A stretch of 64,000 nucleotides of DNA from an uncultured Pelagibacteraceae bacterium (GCA_902583635.1 CACHWJ010000001.1:1-64000), one strand, 5' to 3'. Positions 1 to 12,392 are shown, counted from the stretch's first letter. The notes: a model not told the origin generated them from the sequence alone. Numbers and translations: made by a program.

Positions 1-403
1 AACTAATTTAAATTTAAGTAGTTTTTTATTTAATGATAAAATTTTAGGTTGGGCTGGTTATGAAAATAGCAAGAAAAGATTTAAGAGTAAAACTGATCTT
101 TGGACGTTACAAAGTACTTTTAATTGGGCAAATAAAAAAATAAAACAAAATAAAGTAAATAAAAAAATTAATTCCAAAATTTTGATCAATAAATTTTTTC
201 AATTAACAGGAATAAAGCGAACAAAAATACTTTTTTCATTAAATCATGGATGGATGTATTCTTCAAATTCAAACCCTTTAAAATTAAAAAGTTATTGGAA
301 TTCTAAATTAAATTTTGGTGTATGTGCAGATTGGTTTAATGGACCAAGATTTGAGTCAGGATGGATAAGTGCAAATGATCTATATAAGAAAATAAATAGG
401 TAA
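1..403 (+). CDS. C-terminal part of a renalase-like NAD/FAD-dependent oxidoreductase (5' truncated by window edge)
   Basis: Frame is open from base 2 through the listed ORF (182..403); C-terminal FGVCADWFNGPRFESGWISANDL resembles the FAD-binding end of renalase/amine-oxidase-like proteins. Confidence 0.6.
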   Translation, partial: TNLNLSSFLFNDKILGWAGYENSKKRFKSKTDLWTLQSTFNWANKKIKQNKVNKKINSKILINKFFQLTGIKRTKILFSLNHGWMYSSNSNPLKLKSYWNSKLNFGVCADWFNGPRFESGWISANDLYKKINR

Positions 404-404
404 A

Positions 405-1085
405 TTACTCGTAATTTTTTAATCTGTATTCCCAATTTCCCATTCTTTGATAAGTAACTTTTACTATTAAAGAAGTTTTTTTATCCAACCAAATATCAAA
501 ATTTAATCTTTTATTATCTGGAAGTGTCATATCTTTGGAGGTTAACTTGAAATGATCAGTCTCATATTCTTCACCATTAATTATAATTTTTTCTTTTCCA
601 ACAAAGTTAACTATCTGTTCTTTTATACTACCTGATATTGGGCTTATTTGGCTACTAGCTTGCAATATTTTATGACTCCACCAGTTACCAATAGCATTTT
701 CAAGGGGAGCTTCACCAGAGAAAGAAGATCCCATAATATCAAATTTTTTTGTTTCTTTGTTTAAAGTTAAGTTTACAAACTTTTCTTTTTTATTTTGTAA
801 AGTTTTTGAGTTAAAAGAAATCAATTGATCTTTCAAATATTTTTCTTCTCCAATACCCTCTACTTCAAAAACAGTTGCTCCTAAAAGTTTAACCTCAAAT
901 TTGAATTGGTTTGTCACTAGAGTAATGTCGTTTTTTTTTGAAAAAAAATAATAATTATATCCAATCAATTCATTATTTCTTAAAATTTCCATCTCAATTT
1001 TTTTATAGGTACTGTAATGACCAATATGAGCATATGAGGCAAAACAAATAAAAATAAATATGATGCTGAGTAAGATTTTTTTCAT
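405..1085 (-). CDS. Secreted DUF6134-like protein of unknown function
   Basis: Signal peptide MKKILLSIIFIFICFASYA; beta-rich body with ...DIWLDKKTSLIVKVTYQRMGNWEYRL; family assignment tentative. Confidence 0.5.
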   Translation of the reverse strand: MKKILLSIIFIFICFASYAHIGHYSTYKKIEMEILRNNELIGYNYYFFSKKNDITLVTNQFKFEVKLLGATVFEVEGIGEEKYLKDQLISFNSKTLQNKKEKFVNLTLNKETKKFDIMGSSFSGEAPLENAIGNWWSHKILQASSQISPISGSIKEQIVNFVGKEKIIINGEEYETDHFKLTSKDMTLPDNKRLNFDIWLDKKTSLIVKVTYQRMGNWEYRLKNYE

Positions 1086-1125
1086 TATAAGCAAGTATTA
1101 ATAATTTTATAAGTAACAGTATAAT

Positions 1126-1773
1126 ATGTTTTTATCTATTAAAAATATCCCCAAAGTATATTGGAGTTCAGATAAAAGCTTTAACTTCAAACCAAAATTT
1201 TCAACCTCATTTTTTTTAATTTTTGGTTTAATTATATTTGGTTTTGGAGAGGGATTATTAATATTATCTACTACAGGAAATTCTCCCTGGTCTGTACTAG
1301 CAGAGGGAATATCAAAAAATTCTAAATTGTCTATCGGAGCAGCAACATTTCTAGTTAGTGTAAGTGTCCTTTTTTTATGGATATTTCTTAAACAGAAGCC
1401 AGGCCTTGGAACTATTTTTAATATAATTATTATTTCTGGAATGATAGATGTTACTTTACATTTTTTTGATCCACCGTCATCTAGTATGTTAAAATATTTA
1501 TTAGCAATATTTTCGGTAATACTGGTTGGGATAGGTAGTGGTATTTATTTAGTAGCAAATCTTGGACCAGGTCCAAGAGATGGATTAATGACTGGACTAA
1601 CAAAAATTACAAACTTACCTATTGCTTTAGTAAGAGCATGTTTAGAGATTTCAGTTGTAATAGTTGGATGGTATCTAGGTGGAACAGTGGGTGCAGGAAC
1701 TTTAATTTTTGCTTTTGGAATTGGACCCTGTGTTGCTTTTGGATTGTTTATTGTTAATAAAATTTTTAGTTAG
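1126..1773 (+). CDS. YczE/YyaS/YitT-like integral membrane protein
   Basis: Multiple hydrophobic segments; LVANLGPGPRDGLMTGL and TGNSPWSVLAEG motifs typical of the YczE family. Confidence 0.65.
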   Translation: MFLSIKNIPKVYWSSDKSFNFKPKFSTSFFLIFGLIIFGFGEGLLILSTTGNSPWSVLAEGISKNSKLSIGAATFLVSVSVLFLWIFLKQKPGLGTIFNIIIISGMIDVTLHFFDPPSSSMLKYLLAIFSVILVGIGSGIYLVANLGPGPRDGLMTGLTKITNLPIALVRACLEISVVIVGWYLGGTVGAGTLIFAFGIGPCVAFGLFIVNKIFS

Positions 1774-3596
1774 GCTGCTGCACCAGATTTTTCATTTTTC
1801 TTCCTTTCATGAGGATCAAGAATAGATTTTCTTAATCTGCAAGACTCAGGAGTAATTTCTAATGCTTCGTCTGTATTAAGCATACTTAATTGTTCTGCTA
1901 TTGACATTTTTCTTACTGGAGTGAGAATAACGTTTTCGTCTGTTCCCTGTGTTCTCATATTTGTTAATTTTTTTCCCTTCATTACATTTATTATCATGTC
2001 GCCTGGTTTTGGAGACAATCCAACTATCATTCCAGGGTATACTGGGTCGTTATGTGTTACGAACATCTCTCCTCTGGCCTGTAAATTAAATATAGCAAAA
2101 GCAACAGCTTTTCCTTGTTCCATTGCAATTAAAGCTCCGTTTCTTCTTCCTTCCATTTCACCTTCAAAAGGCCCATAGCCATGAAATATTCTATTAATAA
2201 CTCCGTTCCCTTTAGTAAGTGTTAAAAATCTACTTGTGTAACCCATTAATCCTCTTGTTGGAGCATGAAAAATAAGTCTTTTTTTGTCTTTACCAGTATC
2301 TTTTAAATCTATTAATTTACCTTTTCGTCTGTTCATAGAGTCTATTACTTTTGAAGAGTATTCTTCATCTAAATCCATAGTAATTTCTTCAATGGGCTCA
2401 AGTTTTTTTCCACTTTCATTTGTTTGATACAAAACTTTAGGTGGACTGACTGTCATTTCAAATCCTTCACGTCTCATTTGCGTAAGCAAAATTTCTAACA
2501 TAAGCTCTCCTCTGCCACTTACAACAAATGAGTCATTACCACTGTTTTCAGAAAAATTAATTCCAACATTATTTTGAGCTTCTTGAAGTAGTCGATCTCT
2601 AATTTGAGTACTTGTAAGTTTTTTACCTTCTTTTCCTGCTAGGGGAGATGTGTTAACAGTTATTGTGATAGACATTGTAGGTGGATCTATTGGTGTTGCT
2701 GAAATAGGTTCATTTACATCTAAATCACAAATAGTATCTGCAACATTAGCTTTTTCTAATCCAGCTATTACTACAATATCCCCAGCCTCACCAACTTCAA
2801 TTGGTACTTTTTTTGTTCCCTCATATCTGAAAATTTTAGTAAGTTTTCCTTCATCAACTTTTTCACCTTTGAGATTAATCGCTTTTATTGATTGATTAGC
2901 CTTAGCAGTTCCTTGAGTAATTCTACCAACTAAACTTCTTCCTAAAAAACTATCCGCGTAAAGCAGTGTAGATAACATTGCAAAAGGTTTTTCTTTTTCA
3001 AATTTTTTTGGTTTTACATGTTCAAGAATTAAATCAAGCAATGGATTTAAATTTTCTCTAGGACCTTCCACCTCAGTGTCCGCCCACCCAGATCTACCAC
3101 TTGCATATAAAACAGGGAAATCTAATTGCTCTTCATTTGCATCTAGGCTTACAAATAAATCAAATGTTTCATCTAACACCTCATTTGCTCTTTGATCAGC
3201 TTTATCAAGTTTGTTAATAACAACAATTGGTTTAAGACCTTGCTTTAAAGCTTTAGATAACACAAACTTTGTTTGAGGCATTACTCCTTCTGCAGAGTCA
3301 ATAAGGAGCAGTGCACCATCAGCCATACTTAAAACTCTTTCAACTTCTGCTGCAAAGTCTCTGTGACCTGGTGTATCAATTATGTTAATTCTAGTATCTT
3401 TCCAATTAATTGAAGCAGGTTTGGCTAAAATTGTAATTCCCCTTTCTTTTTCTAGTTCACCAGAATCCATTAATCTTTCATCAACCACTTCGTTTTCTCT
3501 AAATGATCCGCTTTGTTTCATTAGATTATCAATCAAAGTAGTTTTACCATGGTCTACATGGGCTATAATAGTGATGTTTCTTATATCATTGCTCAT
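1770..3596 (-). CDS. typA: Ribosome-associated GTPase TypA/BipA
   Basis: IAHVDHGKTTL, DTPGHRDFAAEVERVL, NKLDK and full-length BipA C-terminal domain. Confidence 0.96.
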   Translation of the reverse strand: MSNDIRNITIIAHVDHGKTTLIDNLMKQSGSFRENEVVDERLMDSGELEKERGITILAKPASINWKDTRINIIDTPGHRDFAAEVERVLSMADGALLLIDSAEGVMPQTKFVLSKALKQGLKPIVVINKLDKADQRANEVLDETFDLFVSLDANEEQLDFPVLYASGRSGWADTEVEGPRENLNPLLDLILEHVKPKKFEKEKPFAMLSTLLYADSFLGRSLVGRITQGTAKANQSIKAINLKGEKVDEGKLTKIFRYEGTKKVPIEVGEAGDIVVIAGLEKANVADTICDLDVNEPISATPIDPPTMSITITVNTSPLAGKEGKKLTSTQIRDRLLQEAQNNVGINFSENSGNDSFVVSGRGELMLEILLTQMRREGFEMTVSPPKVLYQTNESGKKLEPIEEITMDLDEEYSSKVIDSMNRRKGKLIDLKDTGKDKKRLIFHAPTRGLMGYTSRFLTLTKGNGVINRIFHGYGPFEGEMEGRRNGALIAMEQGKAVAFAIFNLQARGEMFVTHNDPVYPGMIVGLSPKPGDMIINVMKGKKLTNMRTQGTDENVILTPVRKMSIAEQLSMLNTDEALEITPESCRLRKSILDPHERKKNEKSGAAA

Positions 3597-3681
3597 AAAA
3601 TGTGGTTCTTATACCTATTTAATTATTTTTTAAAACTTAAAAAAAACTAATGTTTAGTGAAGATTTTATTAAATTTGATCT

Positions 3682-3798
3682 TTATTTTGCTTTTTTTTGC
3701 TTTTCTTTTTTAAGTTTTCTTTTTTCTTTAAAACTGAATTTTGCTTTTTTTTTAATACTGGAATCTTTAAAGGATTTTCCACTATATCTTTTTGACAT
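3682..3798 (-). CDS. Small Lys-rich basic protein (38 aa), not in supplied ORF track
   Basis: ATG..TAA ORF read by eye: MSKRYSGKSFKDSSIKKKAKFSFKEKRKLKKEKQKKAK; lies between groEL terminator and typA. Confidence 0.4.
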   Translation of the reverse strand: MSKRYSGKSFKDSSIKKKAKFSFKEKRKLKKEKQKKAK

Positions 3799-3816
3799 AT
3801 AATTATTTTACTTAAA

Positions 3817-3844
3817 AAAAAGGCCATCATAAGATGGCCTTTTA
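3817..3844 (-). terminator. Intrinsic terminator of groESL
   Basis: Inverted repeat AAAGGCCATC-ATAA-GATGGCCTTT followed on the minus strand by a T-run, just downstream of groEL stop. Confidence 0.85.
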
Positions 3845-3864
3845 AATTTTATATTTGATTGGGG

Positions 3865-5544
<1,680 letters not shown>

Positions 5545-5549
5545 TTAAA

Positions 5550-5840
5550 TTACTTACCTGAAATACCCATAATGTCTGACTCTTTCATTATGCTGTATTC
5601 TTTACCATCAATTTTGACTTCAGTTCCTGACCATTTGCCAAATAAAACTTTGTCACCAACTTTAACATCCATTGGAATTAATTTTCCATCTTCTGTTTTT
5701 GCACCACCACCAATAGCTACAACTTTTCCTTCTTGAGGTTTTTCTTGAGCTGTGTCTGGGATGATAATTCCACCAGCAGTTTTTTCACTGCTGTCTAATA
5801 CTTCGATTAACACTCTGTCATGTAACGGTTTGAACTTCAT
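5550..5840 (-). CDS. groES: Co-chaperonin GroES
   Basis: [40 protein letters not shown]. Confidence 0.99.
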   Translation of the reverse strand: MKFKPLHDRVLIEVLDSSEKTAGGIIIPDTAQEKPQEGKVVAIGGGAKTEDGKLIPMDVKVGDKVLFGKWSGTEVKIDGKEYSIMKESDIMGISGK

Positions 5841-5876
5841 AAATCTCCTTTATAATTCTATATAAATATGAACTTC

Positions 5877-5904
5877 ATATAGATATTACACTGCCTATTT
5901 CAAG
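5877..5904 (-). promoter_or_regulatory. Candidate heat-shock (RpoH-type) promoter of groESL
   Basis: Minus strand CTTGAAA-N14-TCTATAT, close to sigma32-type consensus (CTTGAA / CYTATNT), about 37 nt upstream of the groES ATG. Confidence 0.55.
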
Positions 5905-5971
5905 ATTAGATATTCGATTAGGTACTAATAATGCTAGGAAATTGGAGATTTTATGGTTTATACCTTAAATA

Positions 5972-6790
5972 ATGACTAAAAATTTAGATTCAGTTGGCCT
6001 TAGTTCAATTGCCCATAATTATGATCTATTTTATATTGATTTATGGGGTGTTGTTCATAATGGCATAAAACTTTATGAGGGTGCAATTAACACTCTTAAG
6101 GAGCTTAAAAAAAATAATAAAAGTTTTGTTCTATTAACTAACGCACCAAGACCAAATGAAACAGTAAAAAATTTTTTGGAAAAAATGGGAATGGAAGAAC
6201 AGTTTAGAAATCATGTTTTTACATCGGGAGAAGCTGCACTAAATTATCTAAAAAGATCATATTTATCTAAAAAATTTTTTCATATCGGGCCACCAAGAGA
6301 CTTTGATTTATTTAATCCTTTTAAAAAAAACAAATCAAGTGATTTAGCTGCAAGTGAATATTTTTTATGCACGGGGCTATTTGATAATCATGACAAAGAT
6401 TTAAATTATTATAAAAACATACTTGAGGCACATACTCATAAAGAAATGATATGTACCAACCCTGATTTGATTGTTGATCGAGGAAATGTCAGAGAATTAT
6501 GTGCAGGTTCTGTTGCCATGGTTTTCGAAAAAATGGGTGGAAAAGTAATATATTTTGGAAAACCATATGCTGAAGTTTACAACCAATCAATTGATAACTT
6601 TAAAAAAAAAACTCTAGCTATAGGAGATAATTTAAATACTGATATTAAAGGTGCTAATTTATTAAATTATGATTCTTTATTAATTTCTAATGGTATTCAT
6701 AAATTAGAAATATTTAATAAAGGTATTGTAGAGGTTTCAAAAGAATATGAAACAGTTGTAAACTTTACTCAGTCAGATCTTAAATGGTAA
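5972..6790 (+). CDS. HAD-superfamily class IIA hydrolase (TIGR01459-like)
   Basis: DLWGVVHNGIKLYEGA, LLTNAPRP, GKPYAEVY, IGDNLNTDIKGA; position upstream of ribF. Confidence 0.85.
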   Translation: MTKNLDSVGLSSIAHNYDLFYIDLWGVVHNGIKLYEGAINTLKELKKNNKSFVLLTNAPRPNETVKNFLEKMGMEEQFRNHVFTSGEAALNYLKRSYLSKKFFHIGPPRDFDLFNPFKKNKSSDLAASEYFLCTGLFDNHDKDLNYYKNILEAHTHKEMICTNPDLIVDRGNVRELCAGSVAMVFEKMGGKVIYFGKPYAEVYNQSIDNFKKKTLAIGDNLNTDIKGANLLNYDSLLISNGIHKLEIFNKGIVEVSKEYETVVNFTQSDLKW

Positions 6791-7707
6791 AATTATATAA
6801 AAATTTTAATATAAAAAATAATCATAAAAATTCGTTAATTTTAATTGGAAATTTTGATGGTGTACATTTAGGACACCAAAAATTGTTCAAATTAGCAAAA
6901 TTATATAAAAAAAAATATAAGTTCAAAATTGGCGTAGTTAATTTTGATCCTATGCCCAAAATGTTCTTTAATAAATCACTTAAAAATTTTAGGCTAACAA
7001 GCATTAATCAAAAAATTGAGTTACTAAGTAAGCTCAAAGTAGATTTTATCATAACGAAGAAATTTGATAAAAAGTTTTCTAAAACAAAGTCGGTTAATTT
7101 CATTAAAGAAATTTTGAGTAAAAAATTAAAATCGAAATTTATATTTGTTAGTAATAATTTTAGATTTGGTAATAAAAGAGAGGGCAATGTCAATTTACTA
7201 ATTGAAAATGAGAAAAAATTTAATTTTAAAGTGATAAAGCCAGAACCATTAATCAAACAAAAAAAAATAATTTCATCTACATTAATAAGAAACCTTTTAG
7301 AAAAAGGTTATTTAGAAAAAGCAAATAAGCTTTTAGATAGAAATTGGGCAATTGATGGAAAAGTCCAGAAAGGAAGACAGGTTGGGAAGAAAATTGGTTT
7401 CCCAACATGTAATATAGATATTAAAAATTATGTTTTAGCTAAACCAGGTGTTTATGCAGTGAGAGTATCGAGACCTAATAATTCTAAATATCTAAAGGGA
7501 ATAGCAAATCTTGGATATAGACCAACATTTAATCAGAAAAAAATCTTATTAGAGGTTCATTTATTTAATTATTCTGGAAATCTATATAATAAACTCTTAA
7601 CAGTTGAGTTTTTAAAGTTTATTAGAAAAGAAAAAAAATTTAAAAATATAAATCAATTAACGTCTCAAATTAAAAAAGATTTAAATATTGCTAAAAAAAC
7701 TAAATGA
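6784..7707 (+). CDS. ribF: Bifunctional riboflavin kinase/FAD synthetase
   Basis: IGNFDGVHLGHQKL, STLIRNLL, GRQVGKKIGFPTCNI, KPGVYAVRV, IANLGYRPTF. Confidence 0.95.
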   Translation: MVKLYKNFNIKNNHKNSLILIGNFDGVHLGHQKLFKLAKLYKKKYKFKIGVVNFDPMPKMFFNKSLKNFRLTSINQKIELLSKLKVDFIITKKFDKKFSKTKSVNFIKEILSKKLKSKFIFVSNNFRFGNKREGNVNLLIENEKKFNFKVIKPEPLIKQKKIISSTLIRNLLEKGYLEKANKLLDRNWAIDGKVQKGRQVGKKIGFPTCNIDIKNYVLAKPGVYAVRVSRPNNSKYLKGIANLGYRPTFNQKKILLEVHLFNYSGNLYNKLLTVEFLKFIRKEKKFKNINQLTSQIKKDLNIAKKTK

Positions 7708-10433
7708 GTAATTCCCAGATAAACCTACCAAAAACAGCTTTTTCAATGAAAGCGAATTTGCCTGTAAGAGAACCAGAAATTTTAGAATATTGGCAAAAGA
7801 TTAATCTTTATAAAGAGTTGAGAAATTCAAGCAAGGGAAAAGAAAAATTTGTTCTCCACGACGGTCCTCCTTATGCAAATGGGAATATTCATATGGGAAC
7901 CGCTCTTAATAAAATTTTAAAAGATATTATCGTAAAATTCCATCAAATGGATGGTAAAGACTCTATCTATGTTCCTGGTTGGGATTGTCATGGATTACCA
8001 ATTGAGTGGAAAATAGAAGAGCAATATAAAAAAAATAAAAAAAATAAGAATGATGTTCCAATAGTAGAGTTTCGAAAAGAATGCAGATCGTTTGCAGAGA
8101 AATGGATCGAGGTACACAAAGGTCAATTTAAACGTTTAGGTGTAGTAGGTGATTGGGAAAATTATTATTCAACTATGAGTTTTGATGCTGAAGCTCAAAT
8201 TGTAAGGGAGCTTGGTAAGTTTTTAAAAGAAGGAAGTTTATACAGGGGTTTTAAACCAGTATTATGGTCTACCGTTGAAAAGACTGCTCTTGCGGATGCT
8301 GAAGTTGAATATCAAGATCACAAATCAGATACTATTTATACATCTTTTCCTGTCAAAACATCTAACTTAAAGGAACTTATAGGTAGTGAAATTATTATTT
8401 GGACTACAACTCCTTGGACAATTCCGGCAAATAGGGCGCTAGCTTACAATGAAGCTCTTGATTACGTTCAGTTAGAATTAAATGACGAGAATGATTTTAA
8501 AAATAGAAAAATTATAGTTGCCGAAGCCTTACTAGAATCTGTAATTCATGACTGTAAAATAAAAAATTATAAAAAAATAAAAATATTTAAAGGTAAGGAA
8601 TTAGAAGGGACTATTTGTCATCACCCTTTTTTAGATCTAGGTTACGACTACGATATCCCAATGTTAGAGGCAAGGTTTGTGACAACTGAGCAGGGAACTG
8701 GCATTGTTCATTGTGCCCCAAGTCATGGACCAGATGATTTTAATTTATGTTTAAATAATGGAATTAAAGCAATTGAAACAGTTGATGGAGATGGCAAATA
8801 TACAAAACATGTAAGCCTATTCGAGGGTATTCACATTTTTAAAGCAAACCCAATAGTAATTGAAAAACTTAAAGAGCAAAAAAAATTATTATCAAATGGA
8901 GAGCTATTGCACTCTTACCCTCATTCTTGGAGATCAAAAGCTCCATTAGTTCATAGAGCAACCCCTCAATGGTTTATATCCATGGAAAGCCATAAGTTGA
9001 GAGATAAAGCTTTGAAAGCAATTGATGATACAACTTTTTATCCTAGTAAGGGAAAAGAGAGACTAAAATCAATGATAGAGACCAGACCAGATTGGTGTGT
9101 ATCTAGACAAAGGGTGTGGGGCGTTCCTCTTCCAATTTTTGTTAACAAGAAAACTAAAGAAATTTTAGTAGACGATAAAGTTAATGAAAATATTGCATCT
9201 ATATATGAAAAAGAGGGCTCAGATTGTTGGTTTTCAGATGACCCTCAAAGATTTTTAGGAGGCAAATATAAAGCTGAAGATTATGAAAAGTTAAGCGATA
9301 TCGTCGAAGTTTGGTTCGATAGTGGATCCACGCATTCATTTGTTCTTGAAAAAAGAGAAGATTTAAAGTGGCCAGCATCAATGTACTTAGAAGGATCAGA
9401 TCAACATAGAGGCTGGTTTCATTCTTCATTATTAGAGTCTTGTGGAACGAGAGGAAGAGCACCATTTGAGAATATCTTGTCGCATGGATTTGTTGTGGAT
9501 GGCAAAGGATTAAAAATGTCAAAATCTTTAGGAAATGTAATTGCTCCAGAAGATATTTTAAAAAAATATGGTGCAGATATACTAAGAATTTGGGTAGCCT
9601 CATCAAATTATTCAGAGGATCTAAGAATAGATTATTCAATTCTCGACCAACATGCAGAATCTTACAGAAAAATAAGAAACACATTCAGGTATTTGCTTGG
9701 AAATATAAATGACAATTTTGAAGAAGTTGATTTTGAAAAAGTAGATTTAAATGAATTACCAGAACTTGAACAATTTATGTTACATAAATTGTATACTTTA
9801 AATGAAAATTTTAAAAAATATTTTAAAAATTATGATTTTCATAATTTATATAAAGAGTTACTTAATTTTTGCACAGTAGATTTGTCTGCATTTTATTTTG
9901 ATATAAGGAAAGACTCATTGTATTGCGATCCTATAGATTCAAAAAAAAGAAAGTCAACTATACTGTTGCTAAATATAATTTTGAATTCATTATTAAAATG
10001 GTTTGCACCAATTTTATCTTTTACTACAGAGGAAATTTATAGATTATTATTTAAAGATAACAAAAGTATTCATTTAGAAAAATTTTTAGATTTTCCTAAT
10101 TCATTTTCGAATGAAAAATTGTATCAAAAATGGTTAGAACTGATCAAAATTAGAAATATTTGCAATATTAGTATTGAAGAAAAACGAGCCAATAAAGAAA
10201 TTGGATCAAGTTTGGAGGCAGATTTGAATATACTTCTCGACAAAAAATTAGAAGAAATCACTAAGAACATAGATTTTTCAGAACTATGTATAACATCGAA
10301 AGCTGAAATTTCTTTTAAGGAAAACCTTGAAACAAGTGCACAAACTACAAAAGCAAAGGGAACAAAGTGTAACCTGTGTTGGAAAATTAGTGAAAATGCT
10401 TGTGACAGAACTCATTGTCCAAAAAACACTTAA
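7704..10433 (+). CDS. ileS: Isoleucyl-tRNA synthetase
   Basis: [32 protein letters not shown]-terminal CNLCWK Zn-finger. Confidence 0.98.
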   Translation: MSNSQINLPKTAFSMKANLPVREPEILEYWQKINLYKELRNSSKGKEKFVLHDGPPYANGNIHMGTALNKILKDIIVKFHQMDGKDSIYVPGWDCHGLPIEWKIEEQYKKNKKNKNDVPIVEFRKECRSFAEKWIEVHKGQFKRLGVVGDWENYYSTMSFDAEAQIVRELGKFLKEGSLYRGFKPVLWSTVEKTALADAEVEYQDHKSDTIYTSFPVKTSNLKELIGSEIIIWTTTPWTIPANRALAYNEALDYVQLELNDENDFKNRKIIVAEALLESVIHDCKIKNYKKIKIFKGKELEGTICHHPFLDLGYDYDIPMLEARFVTTEQGTGIVHCAPSHGPDDFNLCLNNGIKAIETVDGDGKYTKHVSLFEGIHIFKANPIVIEKLKEQKKLLSNGELLHSYPHSWRSKAPLVHRATPQWFISMESHKLRDKALKAIDDTTFYPSKGKERLKSMIETRPDWCVSRQRVWGVPLPIFVNKKTKEILVDDKVNENIASIYEKEGSDCWFSDDPQRFLGGKYKAEDYEKLSDIVEVWFDSGSTHSFVLEKREDLKWPASMYLEGSDQHRGWFHSSLLESCGTRGRAPFENILSHGFVVDGKGLKMSKSLGNVIAPEDILKKYGADILRIWVASSNYSEDLRIDYSILDQHAESYRKIRNTFRYLLGNINDNFEEVDFEKVDLNELPELEQFMLHKLYTLNENFKKYFKNYDFHNLYKELLNFCTVDLSAFYFDIRKDSLYCDPIDSKKRKSTILLLNIILNSLLKWFAPILSFTTEEIYRLLFKDNKSIHLEKFLDFPNSFSNEKLYQKWLELIKIRNICNISIEEKRANKEIGSSLEADLNILLDKKLEEITKNIDFSELCITSKAEISFKENLETSAQTTKAKGTKCNLCWKISENACDRTHCPKNT

Positions 10434-10930
10434 TGAGCATAGTTAGTAATAGTAAAACTTTTTATATTAATTTAATAATTATTATCTCAATTTTTATTTT
10501 AGACAGATTAACTAAGCTTTATGTAATTTATTTAGATAAAGTAAATAGTGGTTCTGAAATATTTTCATCAAAATTTTTAAACATATATTTAATTTGGAAT
10601 GAAGGAATAGCTTTTGGCCTCTTTTCATTTAATAAAAATAATTTATATAATTTTTTGACACTCTTTATCTTAATAATTATATTTATCATTGCATATATGA
10701 CTTTTAAAAGCAGTGGAATTAAGAAATATTCATTAGTAATGATTCTAGGTGGAGCGCTTGGAAACGTTTTTGATAGAATATTTTACAAAGGTGTTCCGGA
10801 CTTTATTGATTTTCATGTGGGTAACTTTCATTGGTTTATTTTTAATGTTGCGGACATATTTATCACTATTGGTGTTATTTTAATGATATTAATAGAATTT
10901 ATTGGTATTAGAGAAAAAAAAGAGTCATGA
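10433..10930 (+). CDS. lspA: Lipoprotein signal peptidase (signal peptidase II)
   Basis: [54 protein letters not shown] overlaps ileS stop (TAATG). Confidence 0.95.
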   Translation: MSIVSNSKTFYINLIIIISIFILDRLTKLYVIYLDKVNSGSEIFSSKFLNIYLIWNEGIAFGLFSFNKNNLYNFLTLFILIIIFIIAYMTFKSSGIKKYSLVMILGGALGNVFDRIFYKGVPDFIDFHVGNFHWFIFNVADIFITIGVILMILIEFIGIREKKES

Positions 10931-11241
10931 GGTATTTTTATATTTTCATTTTATTAAGTATATTTTTTTTCAACACATCTTGTGGCAACGTAGATAAAGC
11001 ATTTTCAAATCAAAAAAAAAAAAGCAATGATGAATTTTTGGTTGAAAAAAAATCCCCACTAGTTATGCCACCTAATTATAATGAATTACCAATTCCTAAA
11101 ACGAATGAAAAAGAAGAAAATCAAAATAACAATGATATTCAAAGTTTAATAACTAAAAATAAAATTGATACAAATGATAAGAGTAACAACGTAGGTCAAA
11201 ATTTCGAAGAGAGTATTCTTAAAAAAATTAAGAAAAATTAA
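10927..11241 (+). CDS. Small lipoprotein, DUF3035/BamF-like
   Basis: Lipobox-like [25 protein letters not shown] motif typical of DUF3035; follows lspA as in other alphaproteobacteria. Confidence 0.65.
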   Translation: MRYFYIFILLSIFFFNTSCGNVDKAFSNQKKKSNDEFLVEKKSPLVMPPNYNELPIPKTNEKEENQNNNDIQSLITKNKIDTNDKSNNVGQNFEESILKKIKKN

Positions 11242-12392
11242 TGCTGACATCTGGAATCTTTTTTAAAGGATTTAAAATTAAGAAAAATTCTTTAAAAGCT
11301 AAAAAAAAACTTTTATTAATAATTAAAGATAAAAATGATCTTATTTTATCTTTTGGTAATAATTATAGAAATAGTTTTAAAAAAAAAACAATAGCAAAAT
11401 ACAAAAAATTTAAAAATATTAGGGTTATAGGAATGGGTGGATCGACACTTGGATCACAAACAATATATGATTTTTTAAAACATAAAATTGGGAAAAATTT
11501 TTTATTTATTGACAATCTTCAGCCAAAACAAAAAAAAACTACCAAACAGTTTTTAAGTTTAGTTATTTCTAAATCTGGAAATACAACTGAAACAATTGCT
11601 AATGCAAATATTTTTATAAAAAAAAAAGATAAATCTATTTTTATTACAGAAAATAAAGATAATTATCTTCATAAACTTGCAAAAAAACTTAAATCTGAAG
11701 TTATCCATCACAACAATTATATAGGAGGTAGATATTCTGTATTATCAGAGGTTGGTATGCTACCTGCCGAATTGATGGGTTTGAAATCAGATAATTTTAG
11801 ACAATTTAATTCTTTAGTTAAAAATACAAAGTTTTTAAATGCTCTGATCTCTAACGTAACTTCAACACTTTTTTTTATTCAAAAAGGTAAATTTAATTCA
11901 ATAATTATTAATTATGATGAAAAATCAGATAGTTTGTTTAACTGGTATCAACAATTAATTGCTGAAAGCTTAGGAAAGAAAAAAAAAGGTTTACTACCAA
12001 TAGTCTCAAGTATGCCAAAAGATAATCATAGCGTAATGCAACTTTATTTAGACGGATTTCAAAAAAATTTTTTCACTTTTTTTTATGTTCATGAAAATAA
12101 ATCTGATAAAATTAATAATAGTTTAATTTTACCGTCTCAAAAATTTTTAAAGAATAAGAAAATTACAGATATTATTTATGCTCAAAAAATAGCCACAGAA
12201 AAAGTTTTTGATCAAAATAAAATTCCCTATAGAAGTTTTGAGATTAAAAAAAGAGATGAAAAAACTTTAGGTGAATTATTTTGCTTTTTTATGTTAGAAA
12301 CTATTTTGATAGGCAATTGTTTGAAAATCAATCCATTTGATCAGCCTGCAGTTGAGTTGATAAAACAACAAACAAAAAAAATTTTAATTTAA
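11241..12392 (+). CDS. pgi: Glucose-6-phosphate isomerase family protein (short form)
   Basis: MGGSTLGSQTIYDFL, ISKSGNTTETIANA, GGRYSVLSEVGMLPA. Confidence 0.75.
   Translation: MLTSGIFFKGFKIKKNSLKAKKKLLLIIKDKNDLILSFGNNYRNSFKKKTIAKYKKFKNIRVIGMGGSTLGSQTIYDFLKHKIGKNFLFIDNLQPKQKKTTKQFLSLVISKSGNTTETIANANIFIKKKDKSIFITENKDNYLHKLAKKLKSEVIHHNNYIGGRYSVLSEVGMLPAELMGLKSDNFRQFNSLVKNTKFLNALISNVTSTLFFIQKGKFNSIIINYDEKSDSLFNWYQQLIAESLGKKKKGLLPIVSSMPKDNHSVMQLYLDGFQKNFFTFFYVHENKSDKINNSLILPSQKFLKNKKITDIIYAQKIATEKVFDQNKIPYRSFEIKKRDEKTLGELFCFFMLETILIGNCLKINPFDQPAVELIKQQTKKILI

Noticed and set aside
9199-9684. 161-aa minus-strand ORF inside ileS
   Set aside because: Fully antisense to conserved IleS sequence; no recognisable domain or start context
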